Source: Burkholderia lata (GTDB taxonomy: Bacteria; Pseudomonadota; Gammaproteobacteria; Burkholderiales; Burkholderiaceae). Taken from it: DNA of 64,000 nt. Both the position numbers and the translations under genes were made by a program. Of this stretch, positions 17,115 through 26,259 are shown in pieces. Positions within the stretch are counted from its first letter, which is position 1. Each line of letters starts with the position of its first letter. Where the stretch lies: positions 124,001-188,000 of the forward strand of contig NZ_CABVQK010000010.1 of assembly GCF_902499335.1 (NCBI RefSeq). The letters run 5' to 3'. Under the pieces are notes generated by a model. It made no database searches, was not told the DNA's origin, and worked only from the letters and a program-made list of their open reading frames with translations.

Positions 17115-18416
17115 TTACGCGTCGCCTTCCGGCGTGGCCGGGCGCGCCTTCACGCTACCGGCGATCAGGTCGAAGCGGAACAGCCGGCATTCGAGCGCGC
17201 CGTTGAACAGCGGCGTCTTCGCCGATTCGCGCAGCCGCAGCTGGCCCGGCAGCGAACGGTCGGACGTGAGCAGGAACGCCTGCCAGCCCGTGAAGCGCTG
17301 CTTCAGCGCATCGCCGAGCGCGTTGAAGAACTCGCTGTCCGGCGCGTCGGTGTGGGTGCGGCGGAATGCGTCGTCGTTGCCGCGGTTGCGGCCCGTCTCG
17401 CGCACCTCGCCGCGCGCGCTTCGGCCACGCACTTCGATCCGCTCGCCGTACGGCGGGTTCGCGAGGATGATGCCCGGGCCGTCGCACGGCGGCGTCATCC
17501 CGCGCGCATCGACCTGCTTGAGCCATACCGACGGCACGCCTGCGCGCTCGAGGTTTGCGCGCGCCTTCTCGAGCATGTCGCCGGAGATGTCGCTGCCGTA
17601 CACGCCGAGCGCTTCGCCGCGTTTGCCGCGCGCCGCGCGCTTCGCGTCCAGCGCCGGGACCTTCAGCCCCTGCCACGCGGTGATGTCGTACTGCTTGAGT
17701 TTCTCGAAGCCAAACCGGCGCTCGACACCCGGCGCCACGCCGAGCGCGATCTGCGCGGCTTCCGCGAGGAACGTGCCGCTGCCGCACATCGGGTCGTACA
17801 GCGCCGTGCCGGGCGTCCAGCCCGTCAGGCGCAGGATGCCGGCCGCGAGGTTCTCGCGCAGCGGCGCCGCGCCCTTGTCGAGACGCCAGCCGCGCTTGAA
17901 CAGCGGCTCGCCGGACGTGTCGAGGTACAGCGTGCATTCGCCCGCCGTCAGGAACGCGAACACGCGCACGTCCGGCGCACCGGTGTCGATGCTCGGGCGC
18001 GAGCCGGTCTTCTCGCGCATCCGGTCGCAGATCGCGTCCTTTACGCGCAACGTCGCGAATTCGAGGCTCTTCAGCGGCGACTTGATCGCGGTGATGTCGA
18101 CGCGCAGCGTCTGCGTGGCCGCGAACCAGCGCTCCCACGGCTGCTCGAGCGCGAGCGCGTAGACGTCCTGCTCGTTGCGGTATGCGCGGTGCGCAATCTT
18201 CAGCAGGACCCGGCTCGCGATCCGCGAATGGAGGTTCGCGGCCATGCCGGCGGCCCAGCCGCCGCTGAAGTGGACGCCGCCCGGCACCTGCGCGCCCGCG
18301 GTGAACGGCGCGCCGTTCAGGTGGCGGCCGGCGATTTCGGCCAGCTCGGCGGCAAGCGCCGCTTCGAGGCCGCGCGGGCAGGGGGCGAAGAATTCGTACA
18401 GGGTGGGCGAGGACAT
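17115..18416 (-). CDS. THUMP-domain class I SAM-dependent RNA methyltransferase (RlmL N-terminal-type)
   Basis: A 433-residue protein with an N-terminal THUMP domain (about residues 50-165) and a Rossmann methyltransferase domain. SAM motif I is in LYDPMCGSGTFLAEAA and the catalytic NPPY motif in ILANPPYGERIEV, typical of N2-guanine methyltransferases. It matches the first half of E. coli RlmL, which makes m2G2445 in 23S rRNA; the second (m7G2069) half is absent, so this is the single-domain form. I start at 18416 (MSSPTLYEFFAPCPRGLE); the upstream frame is intergenic. Confidence 0.88.
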   Translation of the reverse strand: MSSPTLYEFFAPCPRGLEAALAAELAEIAGRHLNGAPFTAGAQVPGGVHFSGGWAAGMAANLHSRIASRVLLKIAHRAYRNEQDVYALALEQPWERWFAATQTLRVDITAIKSPLKSLEFATLRVKDAICDRMREKTGSRPSIDTGAPDVRVFAFLTAGECTLYLDTSGEPLFKRGWRLDKGAAPLRENLAAGILRLTGWTPGTALYDPMCGSGTFLAEAAQIALGVAPGVERRFGFEKLKQYDITAWQGLKVPALDAKRAARGKRGEALGVYGSDISGDMLEKARANLERAGVPSVWLKQVDARGMTPPCDGPGIILANPPYGERIEVRGRSARGEVRETGRNRGNDDAFRRTHTDAPDSEFFNALGDALKQRFTGWQAFLLTSDRSLPGQLRLRESAKTPLFNGALECRLFRFDLIAGSVKARPATPEGDA

Positions 18417-18582
18417 AAGGCGGCTGAGGACGTGCAAAAGTCCACTATTGTACGCGGCGCGGGCGGCCGGGGCCGGCGTTGCGTCGCGTTTCGGTGCCGC
18501 GGCGCGGGCCCGGGCACCGCGCAGGCGTGCGCGGAGGCCGGCGCGGCGGCGCCCGGGCGGGCACCGCCATGCCGCCGCGGGC

Positions 18583-20706
18583 TCAGTGCGAGCCCGGCTG
18601 GCCGGCGCGCGCGGCCGGGCCGCTGCCCGGCCAGAACAGCGCGAGCGGATTCGCGAGCACCGTGCGGACGATCGCGGCGACGAGCGCACGCACCTTGGTC
18701 GGGCGCAGGCTGCGCGAGCGCACGGCCATCGTGAACGCGAGCGCGAAGCTCACGAGCACGTTGAGGATCGCCATGCTGAGCACGCCGGCGCCAGCCCACC
18801 ACAGCTCGGGCGTGCCGAGCGCGTCCTTGCCCAGCACGCCGAGCGCGATCCCGATCGAACCGGCCGACAGCGTCACGTGCCGCACCTCGAACGGGAACAT
18901 GAACACGGTGACGATCGCCGGAATGAGGCCGAGCATCAGGCCGAGGCCGACGTTCGCGACCACGCCGGCCACGTTCGAGCGGCAGAAGTGCGCGAGCTTC
19001 GCGGCACCGGCCGCGCCGAGCGTGAGGCGCAGCCGGCGGTTGTACGTGAGCGCGTCGCCGACCCGGTGCAGCACGAACCAGTTGTCGGCCCAGCCCGCGA
19101 GCAGGCTCGACGCCCACAGCAGCACGCCCGTCAGCGCCGCGTAGAGCGGCGTCGGGCCGAGCAGCGAGAACGAGTGCAGCGTCGCATGGGCCTTTTCCGG
19201 CGAGATCAGGTTCGCGTGCAGCAGGTTGCCCGCGAACAGCTGCACCAGCAGGCACACGGGCAGCACGACGAGCACGTTGCCGGAAATCGCGGCCGCCTGC
19301 GTGCGGATCAGCGCAATCACCGACGCGACGAACGCCTTCACGCCTTCCTCGTGGCCGGTGTCGTCGAGCTCGCGCGCGAGCGTCGGCGCGGTCATCGCAG
19401 GCTGCTTGGTCGCGAGCGTGAAGTGCAGGAAGTGCATCAGCATGAAGCTGGCCGCGTAGTTGACGCCCGCGAGCAGCCCTTCGAGCATCGACTGCAGGTG
19501 CGCGCCCGTGATCGCGAACTTCACGCATACGGTCACGACGGTGACGAGGCCGCCGCCCGCGGCCATCCGCAGCATCTTCAGGTACTCGGCGCGGCCGCGC
19601 GAGATGTAGTGCTCGCCGGTGTCCGCGTTGGTCTCGACCAGCTTGCGCGCGAACAGCGAGAAGTTGCTGCGCACGAGGTGCGACACGCTCTGGCTGTTGT
19701 GGTTCGCGTCGACGAGCTCGGCCGTCAGGTGCGCCATCCCGTGCAGGTCGTCGCGCGCCATCCACGCGTTCAGCAGCATCTCGGCGCGCAGGATGCGCAT
19801 GCGCATCCGCTCGACCTGGAACACGATGTCGACCGACACGCCGTTGCGGTACAGGTGCGAGAACACGTCGTCGACGGCGATCCGGCATTCGTCGAGCAGT
19901 ACGCGCAGGTAGTTCACCTCGTGCAGCAGCTTGCTCGGGTCGCCGCCATCCTCCACGGCCGCGTGCGCGGTCTCGACCGCGAGCATCGCGCGTGTGAGGC
20001 GGTAGAACGGCTGCGTTTCGAGCGGCTTGCGCGCGTCGTCGTCGGACAGCCGGCTGCGCACCGTCTGCGACAGGCCGGTCGAGCTGATCTGGCAGGTCAG
20101 GTTGTGCAGCGCGGCCAGCAGGTCGCGCGAGAACGAGCCCGGCTCGTGGCGCTCTTCGTCGGTGACGTCGAACGAGATCAGCTCGGCCAGGCGCGTGAGG
20201 AGATCGTCGGGCAGCGCGTCGATCCATTGCGCGTCTTCCGGCGTCGGGAACATCAGCGTGAAGAGCGCCGACAGCTCGCGGCGGTTCGGCGCGGGCGGGA
20301 TCAGCGACGAGTCGATCCGCTCGAACAGCGCGCCGAAGAAGCCCGAGTGCACGGGCATGCCGGCGTCGCACAGGAGCGAGATGCCGTCGCACTCGCGCAG
20401 GATGCCGCGCAGGACGCGCGCGGCGTGCGCTTTCCATGCGGGATTGCGATCGAGCACGTGGAACAGGTAGCGCAACCGCGCATGGGCCGGATACGCGCGC
20501 ACATCGTCGTCGCGATCGGCCGGCGCGTCCTGCGCGGCCTGCATCGTGCCAGTGCGGCGCAACCAGTGCGCGAGCTCGATCAGCCATTCGCTGCGCTCGG
20601 CGTACGACGCATCGGCGTCGGCGTGCGCGAGCAGCGCATCGAGCTGGTGACCGGCATTGCGCGACGCGCGCCACTTCTTGATCAGGGTCGTCAGGGAACG
20701 AAACAT
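18583..20706 (-). CDS. Membrane protein of the PF10136 family (commonly misnamed site-specific recombinase)
   Basis: A 707-residue protein: a soluble, mostly helical N-terminal ~370 residues (MFRSLTTLIKKWRAS...), then at least six transmembrane helices (for example GGGLVTVVTVCVKFAI, GNVLVVLPVCLLVQLFAG, LYAALTGVLLWASSLLAG, VGLGLMLGLIPAIVTVFMF). The family carries the name 'site-specific recombinase Gcr' in databases, but none of the tyrosine- or serine-recombinase catalytic motifs is visible and the architecture is that of an inner-membrane protein. The true function is unknown. The start at 20706 has only a weak ribosome site. Confidence 0.8.
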   Translation of the reverse strand: MFRSLTTLIKKWRASRNAGHQLDALLAHADADASYAERSEWLIELAHWLRRTGTMQAAQDAPADRDDDVRAYPAHARLRYLFHVLDRNPAWKAHAARVLRGILRECDGISLLCDAGMPVHSGFFGALFERIDSSLIPPAPNRRELSALFTLMFPTPEDAQWIDALPDDLLTRLAELISFDVTDEERHEPGSFSRDLLAALHNLTCQISSTGLSQTVRSRLSDDDARKPLETQPFYRLTRAMLAVETAHAAVEDGGDPSKLLHEVNYLRVLLDECRIAVDDVFSHLYRNGVSVDIVFQVERMRMRILRAEMLLNAWMARDDLHGMAHLTAELVDANHNSQSVSHLVRSNFSLFARKLVETNADTGEHYISRGRAEYLKMLRMAAGGGLVTVVTVCVKFAITGAHLQSMLEGLLAGVNYAASFMLMHFLHFTLATKQPAMTAPTLARELDDTGHEEGVKAFVASVIALIRTQAAAISGNVLVVLPVCLLVQLFAGNLLHANLISPEKAHATLHSFSLLGPTPLYAALTGVLLWASSLLAGWADNWFVLHRVGDALTYNRRLRLTLGAAGAAKLAHFCRSNVAGVVANVGLGLMLGLIPAIVTVFMFPFEVRHVTLSAGSIGIALGVLGKDALGTPELWWAGAGVLSMAILNVLVSFALAFTMAVRSRSLRPTKVRALVAAIVRTVLANPLALFWPGSGPAARAGQPGSH

Positions 20707-21135
20707 AAACGGAATAGCGAAAGCCCTCGGCGGGCGGGTTCGGGATGCCGGCCGGGGAAACGGCGCGGCGCCGGGGAGAACGGGTGAGACGGGGCCGGTT
20801 GCCGGACGATGCGCGGCGACCCGCGATGCGGCTGCCCCGCTGCGGTGCACGCCGATCGCGTGCGGGCGCCGGGAGGCACGGCGGTCGGGCCGAACGCGGC
20901 CCGGCGCCACTGGCTGGCGCGCACGACGAGCGGCGCGAGCCGGAAAGTGCGTAGGATCGTCAATCGGGCCGGAAAACGCAAGCCGACCGTATGGCATGGC
21001 GCCGGTTCCGGCGGCATTGACAAACAATGCAAAGTCGCCGTTTGGCCGATGCTTCGCGATGCGAGGCTGGCTGCGGCGCGGCAACGCCGACAGCGGTTGG
21101 CGATCGCTAGTGGACGCGCCGTGCCGGACGAAGCC
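20707..21135. other. Gene-free stretch upstream of the PF10136 gene
   Basis: About 430 bp with no convincing ORF on either strand; frames that are open here are GC-rich random frames (Arg/Ala/Pro-rich translations). It should contain the promoter of the PF10136 gene; no clear -35/-10 pair is visible. The only recognisable structure nearby is the terminator hairpin at 21136-21171. Confidence 0.6.
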
Positions 21136-21171
21136 GCGCGGGCGAGCGCGCCGTTGAGCGCTCGCCCGCGC
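21136..21171 (-). terminator. Hairpin downstream of pqiC
   Basis: A 14-bp perfect inverted repeat (GCGCGGGCGAGCGC ... GCGCTCGCCCGCGC) with an 8-nt loop, 9 nt after the pqiC stop. There is no U tract, so it is a strong structure that probably protects the 3' end or terminates with help. Confidence 0.6.
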
Positions 21172-21180
21172 GCCGCACGC

Positions 21181-21906
21181 TCATGCGCCGGACTTGCCCG
21201 TTGCGCCGGCGTTGCCACCGGAGGTCGGGTTGGCCGGGCACGGCACGACCGGTGCGGCGGCCGTCTTGCTGCCTGCGCCAGGCGCCGTCGCGGCTGCCGC
21301 GCCGCGGCGTGCGGCCATCGCGCGCACGCCGGCCGCGGCTTGCGTGGCAATCACGTCGAGCGCGCGCCGGTGGCCGGCGACCAGCGCGTCGTAGCCGTCG
21401 GCGACCGGTTCCGCGACGCTCGTGCGGCAGGTCATCACGGCCTGCGTGGCGAGCGAGCGCACGCTCCACACGGCGTCGACCGCCGCGCGCTTGCCGGGCC
21501 ACGATTCGAAGCGCTGCACGTTCACGCTGATCCGATACACGGGCACGCCGGGCGGAGTCGCGGAATTCGCGACGTCGATCGTGCCGAGCTGCGTGGCGAG
21601 ATCGTCCGACAGCGCGCGGCGGATCTCGTCGGCGGGCGGCGATGCCCAGCGTTCCTGCTCGAGCACGTCGACCTGCGCGGCGTTCTTCTGCACGACCAGC
21701 TGGTTCTTCGCGACCTGCTCGGGCACGCCGACGGACGGCACCTCGATCAGGAACGCCGGGTTGGCCGGCGCGGTGCGCAGCGGCGCCGCGGCGTCGGCCG
21801 GGCTGAGCGTGTAGAACCGCGCGGGCGGCGAGCTGCACGCGGCGAGCGCGAGGGCGGCGACAGCCGCCGCCGCGCCGCTCGCGAAACCGTTCACGCGTGT
21901 CGTCAT
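21181..21906 (-). CDS. pqiC: Outer-membrane lipoprotein PqiC (ABC-type transport auxiliary, DUF330)
   Basis: A 241-residue lipoprotein. The signal peptide ends in a lipobox (ALAACSS, lipidated Cys24), followed by a PqiC/YmbA-like domain (FYTLSP at residues 31-36, typical of the family). It sits at the outer membrane end of the PqiB periplasmic conduit. The C-terminal ~45 residues are Ala/Gly/Thr-rich and longer than in E. coli. The ATG at 21906 overlaps the pqiB stop (ATGA), indicating coupling. Last gene of the pqiA-pqiA-pqiB-pqiC operon. Confidence 0.88.
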   Translation of the reverse strand: MTTRVNGFASGAAAAVAALALAACSSPPARFYTLSPADAAAPLRTAPANPAFLIEVPSVGVPEQVAKNQLVVQKNAAQVDVLEQERWASPPADEIRRALSDDLATQLGTIDVANSATPPGVPVYRISVNVQRFESWPGKRAAVDAVWSVRSLATQAVMTCRTSVAEPVADGYDALVAGHRRALDVIATQAAAGVRAMAARRGAAAATAPGAGSKTAAAPVVPCPANPTSGGNAGATGKSGA

Positions 21907-23522
21907 TGTTGATCTCCTGGCTTGCCCTTGAGCAGCGATTCGGGGTGGCGCTCGAGGTAGTCGGCGAGCGCGTTCAGCGACTGCAGCGTGCGCGTGAGCT
22001 CCTTCAGCGCGCCGCGCACGTCGGACTGCAGCGGCGAATCCTGCTGCAGCGTCGCTTCGGCGGTCGAGAAGGTCTGCTTCGCGGCCGACAGCGTGTCGCG
22101 CGCTTCCGGCGCGACCTGCGTGTCGAGCTGCTTGAACAGCTTGTCGGCGTTCGACAGTGCGCTGTTCAGGTTTGCGCCGATCTGGTCGAACGGCACCTTG
22201 TCGAGCTTCTTCGCGATGTCGGCGACCTGCAACTGCAGCTCGTCGAGCGTGTTCGGCACGGTCGGCAGCTCGAGCGGCTGGCGCGCCGTGTCGATCTTCA
22301 CGGTCGGTGCCTTCGGGAAGAAGTCGAGTGCGACGTACAGCTGGCTCGTCAGCAGGTTGCCGGTGCGCAACTGGCCGCGCAGCCCGTGCTGGACGAGCCG
22401 CTCGACGATCTCGCGGCGGGCCGGTTCGCCCTTGCTCTCGATCGTTTCGCGGAAGCGGCGGCCGAGGCGTTCCGGATACACGTTCATCGTCACCGGCATC
22501 AGGAAGTTCTTCGTCTTCGGATCGAAGTCGATGCCGATGTTCGTCACTTCGCCGAGCACGATACCGCGGAAGTCGACCGTCGCGCCGACGGCGAGCCCGC
22601 GCAGCGACTGGTTGAAGTTCATCACGACCTGCAGCGGCTGGCCGTCCGGGTCGCGCATCGCGTCGCCCTCGTCGGACGCGAGGCGGAACGTCGTGTTGTT
22701 CGGCGCCGTCGTGCCGGAGCCCTGGTTCGGCGGCGTCTGGAACGCGATGCCGCCGAGGATCACCGTCGCGAGCGACTGCGTGTTCAGCTTCAGGCCGCTC
22801 GAGTCGAGCCGCAGGTCGACGCCGCTCGCCTGCCACCAGCGCGAGTTCACGCCGACGTACTGGTCATACGGCGCATTGACGAACACGTTGAACGTGACGC
22901 CCGTGCCGTCCTTGTCGAGCGAGAAGCCGACCACCTGGCCGACCTGCACGCGGCGGTAGTAGACCGGCGAGCCGATGTCGACCGAGCCGAGCGAATCGCC
23001 GCGCAGCACGTATTGCGCGCCTTTCTGGTCGCCCGTGACGGCGGGCGGCGTCTCGAGGCCGGTGAAGTCGGTCAGCGTATCGTCCGAGCGCCCGGCGTCG
23101 ACGCCGATGTACGCGCCCGACAGCAGCGTGCCGAGCCCCGACACGCCGGTCGCGCCGACGCGCGGCCGCACGATCCAGAAGCGCGAGCCCTTGACCGCGA
23201 AGTCCTCCGCTTCCTTCTTGAGCTGCACCTGGACGAGCACGCGCGACAGGTCCTTCGACAGCTTGATCGTCTTGACCATGCCGATCTCGACGTCCTTGTA
23301 CTTGACCTGCGTCTTGCCGGGCTCGAGCCCTTCGGCGCTGTGGAAGCTGATCGTGATTTCCGGGCCGCGCTCGCGCACGGACTTGATCACGAGGCCGATG
23401 CCGATCAGCGCGGCGATCAGCGGCACGAGCCAGACGAGCGACGGCAGCCAGCCGCTTTTCGTCGAGATCGTCGGATCGGGCGGCCGGGGCGCGTCGTGCT
23501 GCGGGCCTTGTGGACTATTCAT
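21903..23522 (-). CDS. pqiB: Intermembrane transport protein PqiB (MlaD/MCE domains)
   Basis: A 539-residue protein: a cytoplasmic start, one transmembrane helix (about residues 24-46, WLPSLVWLVPLIAALIGIGL), then three MCE domains (beginning near GPEITISFHSAEGLEPGKT, QYVLRGDSLGSVDIGSPVYYR and LQVVMNFNQSLRGLAVGATV) and a long C-terminal helical region. PqiB hexamers form a syringe-like tube that carries lipids across the periplasm. It overlaps its neighbours by 4 nt (pqiC) and 8 nt (PqiA-like gene), so the operon is tightly coupled. Confidence 0.93.
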   Translation of the reverse strand: MNSPQGPQHDAPRPPDPTISTKSGWLPSLVWLVPLIAALIGIGLVIKSVRERGPEITISFHSAEGLEPGKTQVKYKDVEIGMVKTIKLSKDLSRVLVQVQLKKEAEDFAVKGSRFWIVRPRVGATGVSGLGTLLSGAYIGVDAGRSDDTLTDFTGLETPPAVTGDQKGAQYVLRGDSLGSVDIGSPVYYRRVQVGQVVGFSLDKDGTGVTFNVFVNAPYDQYVGVNSRWWQASGVDLRLDSSGLKLNTQSLATVILGGIAFQTPPNQGSGTTAPNNTTFRLASDEGDAMRDPDGQPLQVVMNFNQSLRGLAVGATVDFRGIVLGEVTNIGIDFDPKTKNFLMPVTMNVYPERLGRRFRETIESKGEPARREIVERLVQHGLRGQLRTGNLLTSQLYVALDFFPKAPTVKIDTARQPLELPTVPNTLDELQLQVADIAKKLDKVPFDQIGANLNSALSNADKLFKQLDTQVAPEARDTLSAAKQTFSTAEATLQQDSPLQSDVRGALKELTRTLQSLNALADYLERHPESLLKGKPGDQQ

Positions 23523-24144
23523 GGTGATTCCCTGAGGTTTCGACTGGATCCCAGATCAGGCGGGGATCGAACTGCATCGACGCGAGCATGGTCAGGATCA
23601 CGACCGAACCGAACGCGAGCGCGCCGGGGCCGGCCGTGATGATGGCGAGCGAACGAAAATGGACGAGCGCGACGGTCAGCGTCACGACGAAGATGTCGAG
23701 CATCGACCAGCGGCCGATGCGCTCGACGATCCGGAACAGGCGCGTGCGCTGCAGCGGCCGCCAGGCGGTGCGGCGCTGCGCGCTGATCACTAGGATCAGC
23801 AGCACGCCGAGCTTGAGCATCGGCACGAGGATGCTCGCGACGAACACGACGACGGCGAGCGGCCAGTCGCCGGAGATCCAGAAATAGATGACCCCGCTCA
23901 TGATCGTGTCTTCCTGCGAGCCGACGATCGACGCGGTGCGCATGATCGGCAGCAGGTTCGCGGGAATGTAGAGGATCGCGGCCGCGAGCAGCAGCGCCCA
24001 TGTGCGCATCAGGCTGTTCGGCGTGCGGAAATGGAGCGCGCTGCCGCAGCGTGCGCAGTGTGCGTGCGGATGGTCGAGCGTCTGCACGAGGCCGCATGCG
24101 TGGCAGCTGGCATAGCCCTCGCGGGCGGCGGTCGGGATCGTCAT
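23515..24144 (-). CDS. PqiA-domain inner-membrane protein (second)
   Basis: A 209-residue protein with an N-terminal zinc-ribbon-like pair (CHACGL ... CARCGSALHF), then four predicted helices of the PqiA domain (TWALLLAAAILYIPANLLPI..., PLAVVVFVASILVPMLKLGVLLIL). It equals the second half of E. coli PqiA, which carries both repeats in one chain. It partners PqiB at the inner membrane in envelope lipid transport. The ATG at 24144 overlaps the stop of the first PqiA protein by 4 nt. Confidence 0.9.
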   Translation of the reverse strand: MTIPTAAREGYASCHACGLVQTLDHPHAHCARCGSALHFRTPNSLMRTWALLLAAAILYIPANLLPIMRTASIVGSQEDTIMSGVIYFWISGDWPLAVVVFVASILVPMLKLGVLLILVISAQRRTAWRPLQRTRLFRIVERIGRWSMLDIFVVTLTVALVHFRSLAIITAGPGALAFGSVVILTMLASMQFDPRLIWDPVETSGNHHE

Positions 24145-24806
24145 CGGCGGGCGGCTTCCGGCAACGGGGCGGCATCGTCGGGCTGCCCGGGCGAGCGCCC
24201 GGCGCGCAGGTCGTCGGCGATGTCCCACAGCGTGCGCGGATCGAACATCAGCACGACGGCGATCATCAACGTGAGCGCGGCGAACGCGAACAGCGCGGCA
24301 TCGGGAACGACTCTTGCGAGACTCACCATCTTCACGATCGTGACGAGGATCCCGAGCATGAACACCTCGATCATGCCCCACGGCCGCACGAGCTCGATCG
24401 CGCGCAGTACCAGGTTGAAGCCGGGCGGTACGACGCCGCGCCGTATCGGCAGCAGCAGGTACAGCAGCGCGGCCATCTCGACGAGCGGGAACAGCACGGT
24501 CGAGCAGAACACCATCACACCGACGATCGCCATGTCCTGGTGCCACAGCGAATCGATCGCGCCGATCAGCGTGGTCTGCACGCGGTTGCCGTTCACGTCC
24601 ATTTCGAGGATCGGGAACGCCTGCGCGATCGTGAACGTGATCAGCGCCGCGAGCGCGAGCGCGCAGATCCGCTCGATCTGCGCGGCGCTGTTGCGATAGA
24701 GCAGCGCGTCGCAGCGCGGGCAGCGCGCGATTTCACGTCCACTCAGGCGCGGTTTGTGCAACAGTGCGTCGCACTCGTGGCAGGCAATCAGGTCGTTTCG
24801 TTGCAT
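24141..24806 (-). CDS. pqiA: PqiA-domain inner-membrane protein (first)
   Basis: A 221-residue protein starting MQRNDLIACHECDALLHKP with two CxxC knuckles (CHEC, CPRC) and four transmembrane helices (ICALALAALITFTIAQAFPIL..., VGVMVFCSTVLFPLVEMAALLYL). It corresponds to the first half of E. coli PqiA. I start at 24806; a 23-residue upstream in-frame extension has no ribosome site. First gene of the four-gene pqi operon, with 258 bp to the divergent cytochrome b561 gene. In E. coli the operon responds to redox-cycling compounds through SoxS; nothing in this sequence shows such control. Confidence 0.9.
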   Translation of the reverse strand: MQRNDLIACHECDALLHKPRLSGREIARCPRCDALLYRNSAAQIERICALALAALITFTIAQAFPILEMDVNGNRVQTTLIGAIDSLWHQDMAIVGVMVFCSTVLFPLVEMAALLYLLLPIRRGVVPPGFNLVLRAIELVRPWGMIEVFMLGILVTIVKMVSLARVVPDAALFAFAALTLMIAVVLMFDPRTLWDIADDLRAGRSPGQPDDAAPLPEAARR

Positions 24807-25064
24807 GAAAAAGGCAGTTGTGCGACGGCTGGGGGAACGCGTCGACGGGGCCGGAACCCGCGCCAATCTTACCAAAAGGCCTTTTTCGGCGTGTCAACGA
24901 TCGCGTGTTCGGTGACTGATCGGTAACATGACAGGAAGCTGTCAGCCGGCTGGCGGGCCTGTCTTCAGAGTCCGCGCGCGTCAAAAGGTTGCGGTAGCAT
25001 GGCGCCCTTGACAAGCGTCGGACGAATTGCCGGCGCGGCCGTTCGCTGAACTGAGGAATCCAAG

Positions 25065-25625
25065 ATGGTATCGAAATCGCTGCCGGCCAGGCCGGTACGC
25101 TATACGCAGACGGCGATCGCGCTGCACTGGCTGATCGCGCTGCTGATCGTCTGCGCGTTCGCGCTGGGCTGGGTGATGACCGACATCCCCGGCTTCACGC
25201 CGACCAAGCTGAAATACTTCTCGTGGCACAAGTGGATCGGCGTGACGGCGTTCGCGCTGGCCGTCATTCGCGTGCTGTGGCGTGCGACCCACGTGCCGCC
25301 GGCGCTGCCGGGCGATACGCCGGCATGGCAGCGTGCGGCGTCGCACGGCGTGCACATCCTGCTGTACGTGCTGATGATCGTGATTCCGGTGACGGGCTAC
25401 CTGTACAGCTCGGCGTCGAACATCCAGGTCGTCTACCTCGGCATCGTGCCGCTGCCGCGGCTGATCGATCCCGATCCGGTGCTGAAGGAAACCTTCAAGA
25501 CACTGCACGTGTCATTGAATTACATTCTGCTTGCGCTCGTTTCGCTGCACGTGGTCGCGGCGCTCAAGCACCAGTTGTTGGACCGCGACGGCCTGCTGTC
25601 GCGGATACTCCCCTTTGCCAAATGA
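25065..25625 (+). CDS. Cytochrome b561 family membrane protein
   Basis: A 186-residue integral membrane protein with four helices (TAIALHWLIALLIVCAFALGWV, WIGVTAFALAVIRVLWR, GVHILLYVLMIVIPVTGYLYS, LNYILLALVSLHVVAALKHQ). It carries conserved histidines (H21, H55 and two near the C-terminus) that would bind two b haems, as in CybB/YceJ, which pass electrons from ubiquinol, for example to superoxide-derived oxidants. It is followed at once by two yceI genes, matching the yceJ-yceI pairing known in E. coli. Confidence 0.92.
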   Translation: MVSKSLPARPVRYTQTAIALHWLIALLIVCAFALGWVMTDIPGFTPTKLKYFSWHKWIGVTAFALAVIRVLWRATHVPPALPGDTPAWQRAASHGVHILLYVLMIVIPVTGYLYSSASNIQVVYLGIVPLPRLIDPDPVLKETFKTLHVSLNYILLALVSLHVVAALKHQLLDRDGLLSRILPFAK

Positions 25626-25633
25626 AGGATCCC

Positions 25634-26194
25634 ATGAAAGTGTCTTTCTCCCGCTCCATGCTGACCGCGTTCGCCGCGGTGTCACTTGTCGCGTCGGGCG
25701 CGGCGCTCGCCGATGTCGATCTCGCGAAGAGCAAGGTGTCCGCCGTGTCGAAGCAGATGAACGTGCCGACCGAAGGCGCGTTCAAGAAGTTTTCCGCGCA
25801 GGTGAAGTTCGATCCGGCGAAAGCCGCGCAGGGCAGCGCCCAGATGACGATCGACGTCGGGAGCTATGATCTCGGCGACAAGATGTACAACGACCAGGTT
25901 GCCGGCAAGGACTGGTTCGACGCGAAGGCGTATCCGCAGGCGACGTTCGTGTCGTCGGCGATCGCGCCGGCGGGCGGCAACAAGTTCAACGTCACCGGCA
26001 AGCTGACGATCAAGGGCAAGTCCGAGAACGTCACGGTGCCCGTCACGGTCACGCAGAGCGGCGCGACGCAGACCTTCGACGGCGTGCTGCCGATCAAGCG
26101 CTCGGCGTTCAACGTCGGCACCGGCGAGTGGAAGGACACGTCGGTCGTCGCGGACGACGTGCAGATCAAGTTCCATCTCGTCGCCACCAAGTAA
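25634..26194 (+). CDS. YceI-family periplasmic protein (first copy)
   Basis: A 186-residue secreted lipocalin-like protein. It has a signal peptide (MKVSFSRSMLTAFAAVSLVA, cleavage near ALA-DVD) and the YceI beta-barrel, which in relatives binds isoprenoid quinone-like molecules. I prefer the ATG at 25634, with AAGGA just upstream, over the in-frame ATG at 25622. It starts 8 nt after the cytochrome b561 stop, so it is cotranscribed with it. The role is likely quinone binding near cytochrome b561, by inference from gene order. Confidence 0.88.
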   Translation: MKVSFSRSMLTAFAAVSLVASGAALADVDLAKSKVSAVSKQMNVPTEGAFKKFSAQVKFDPAKAAQGSAQMTIDVGSYDLGDKMYNDQVAGKDWFDAKAYPQATFVSSAIAPAGGNKFNVTGKLTIKGKSENVTVPVTVTQSGATQTFDGVLPIKRSAFNVGTGEWKDTSVVADDVQIKFHLVATK

Positions 26195-26259
26195 GCGGCG
26201 GGCTGTCGCCTCACCTGAATGCCGCGCGAGGGCGCGGCGCCGTTCCAAGGAGAAAGAGT

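Noticed and set aside
18583..20706. Recombinase/mobile element associated with the PF10136 gene
   Set aside because: No integrase catalytic residues, att-like repeats or compositional shift around it.
18175..20787. 870-codon open frame on the + strand
   Set aside because: Antisense to the PF10136 membrane protein gene; composition is Arg/Ala/His-rich with no motif.
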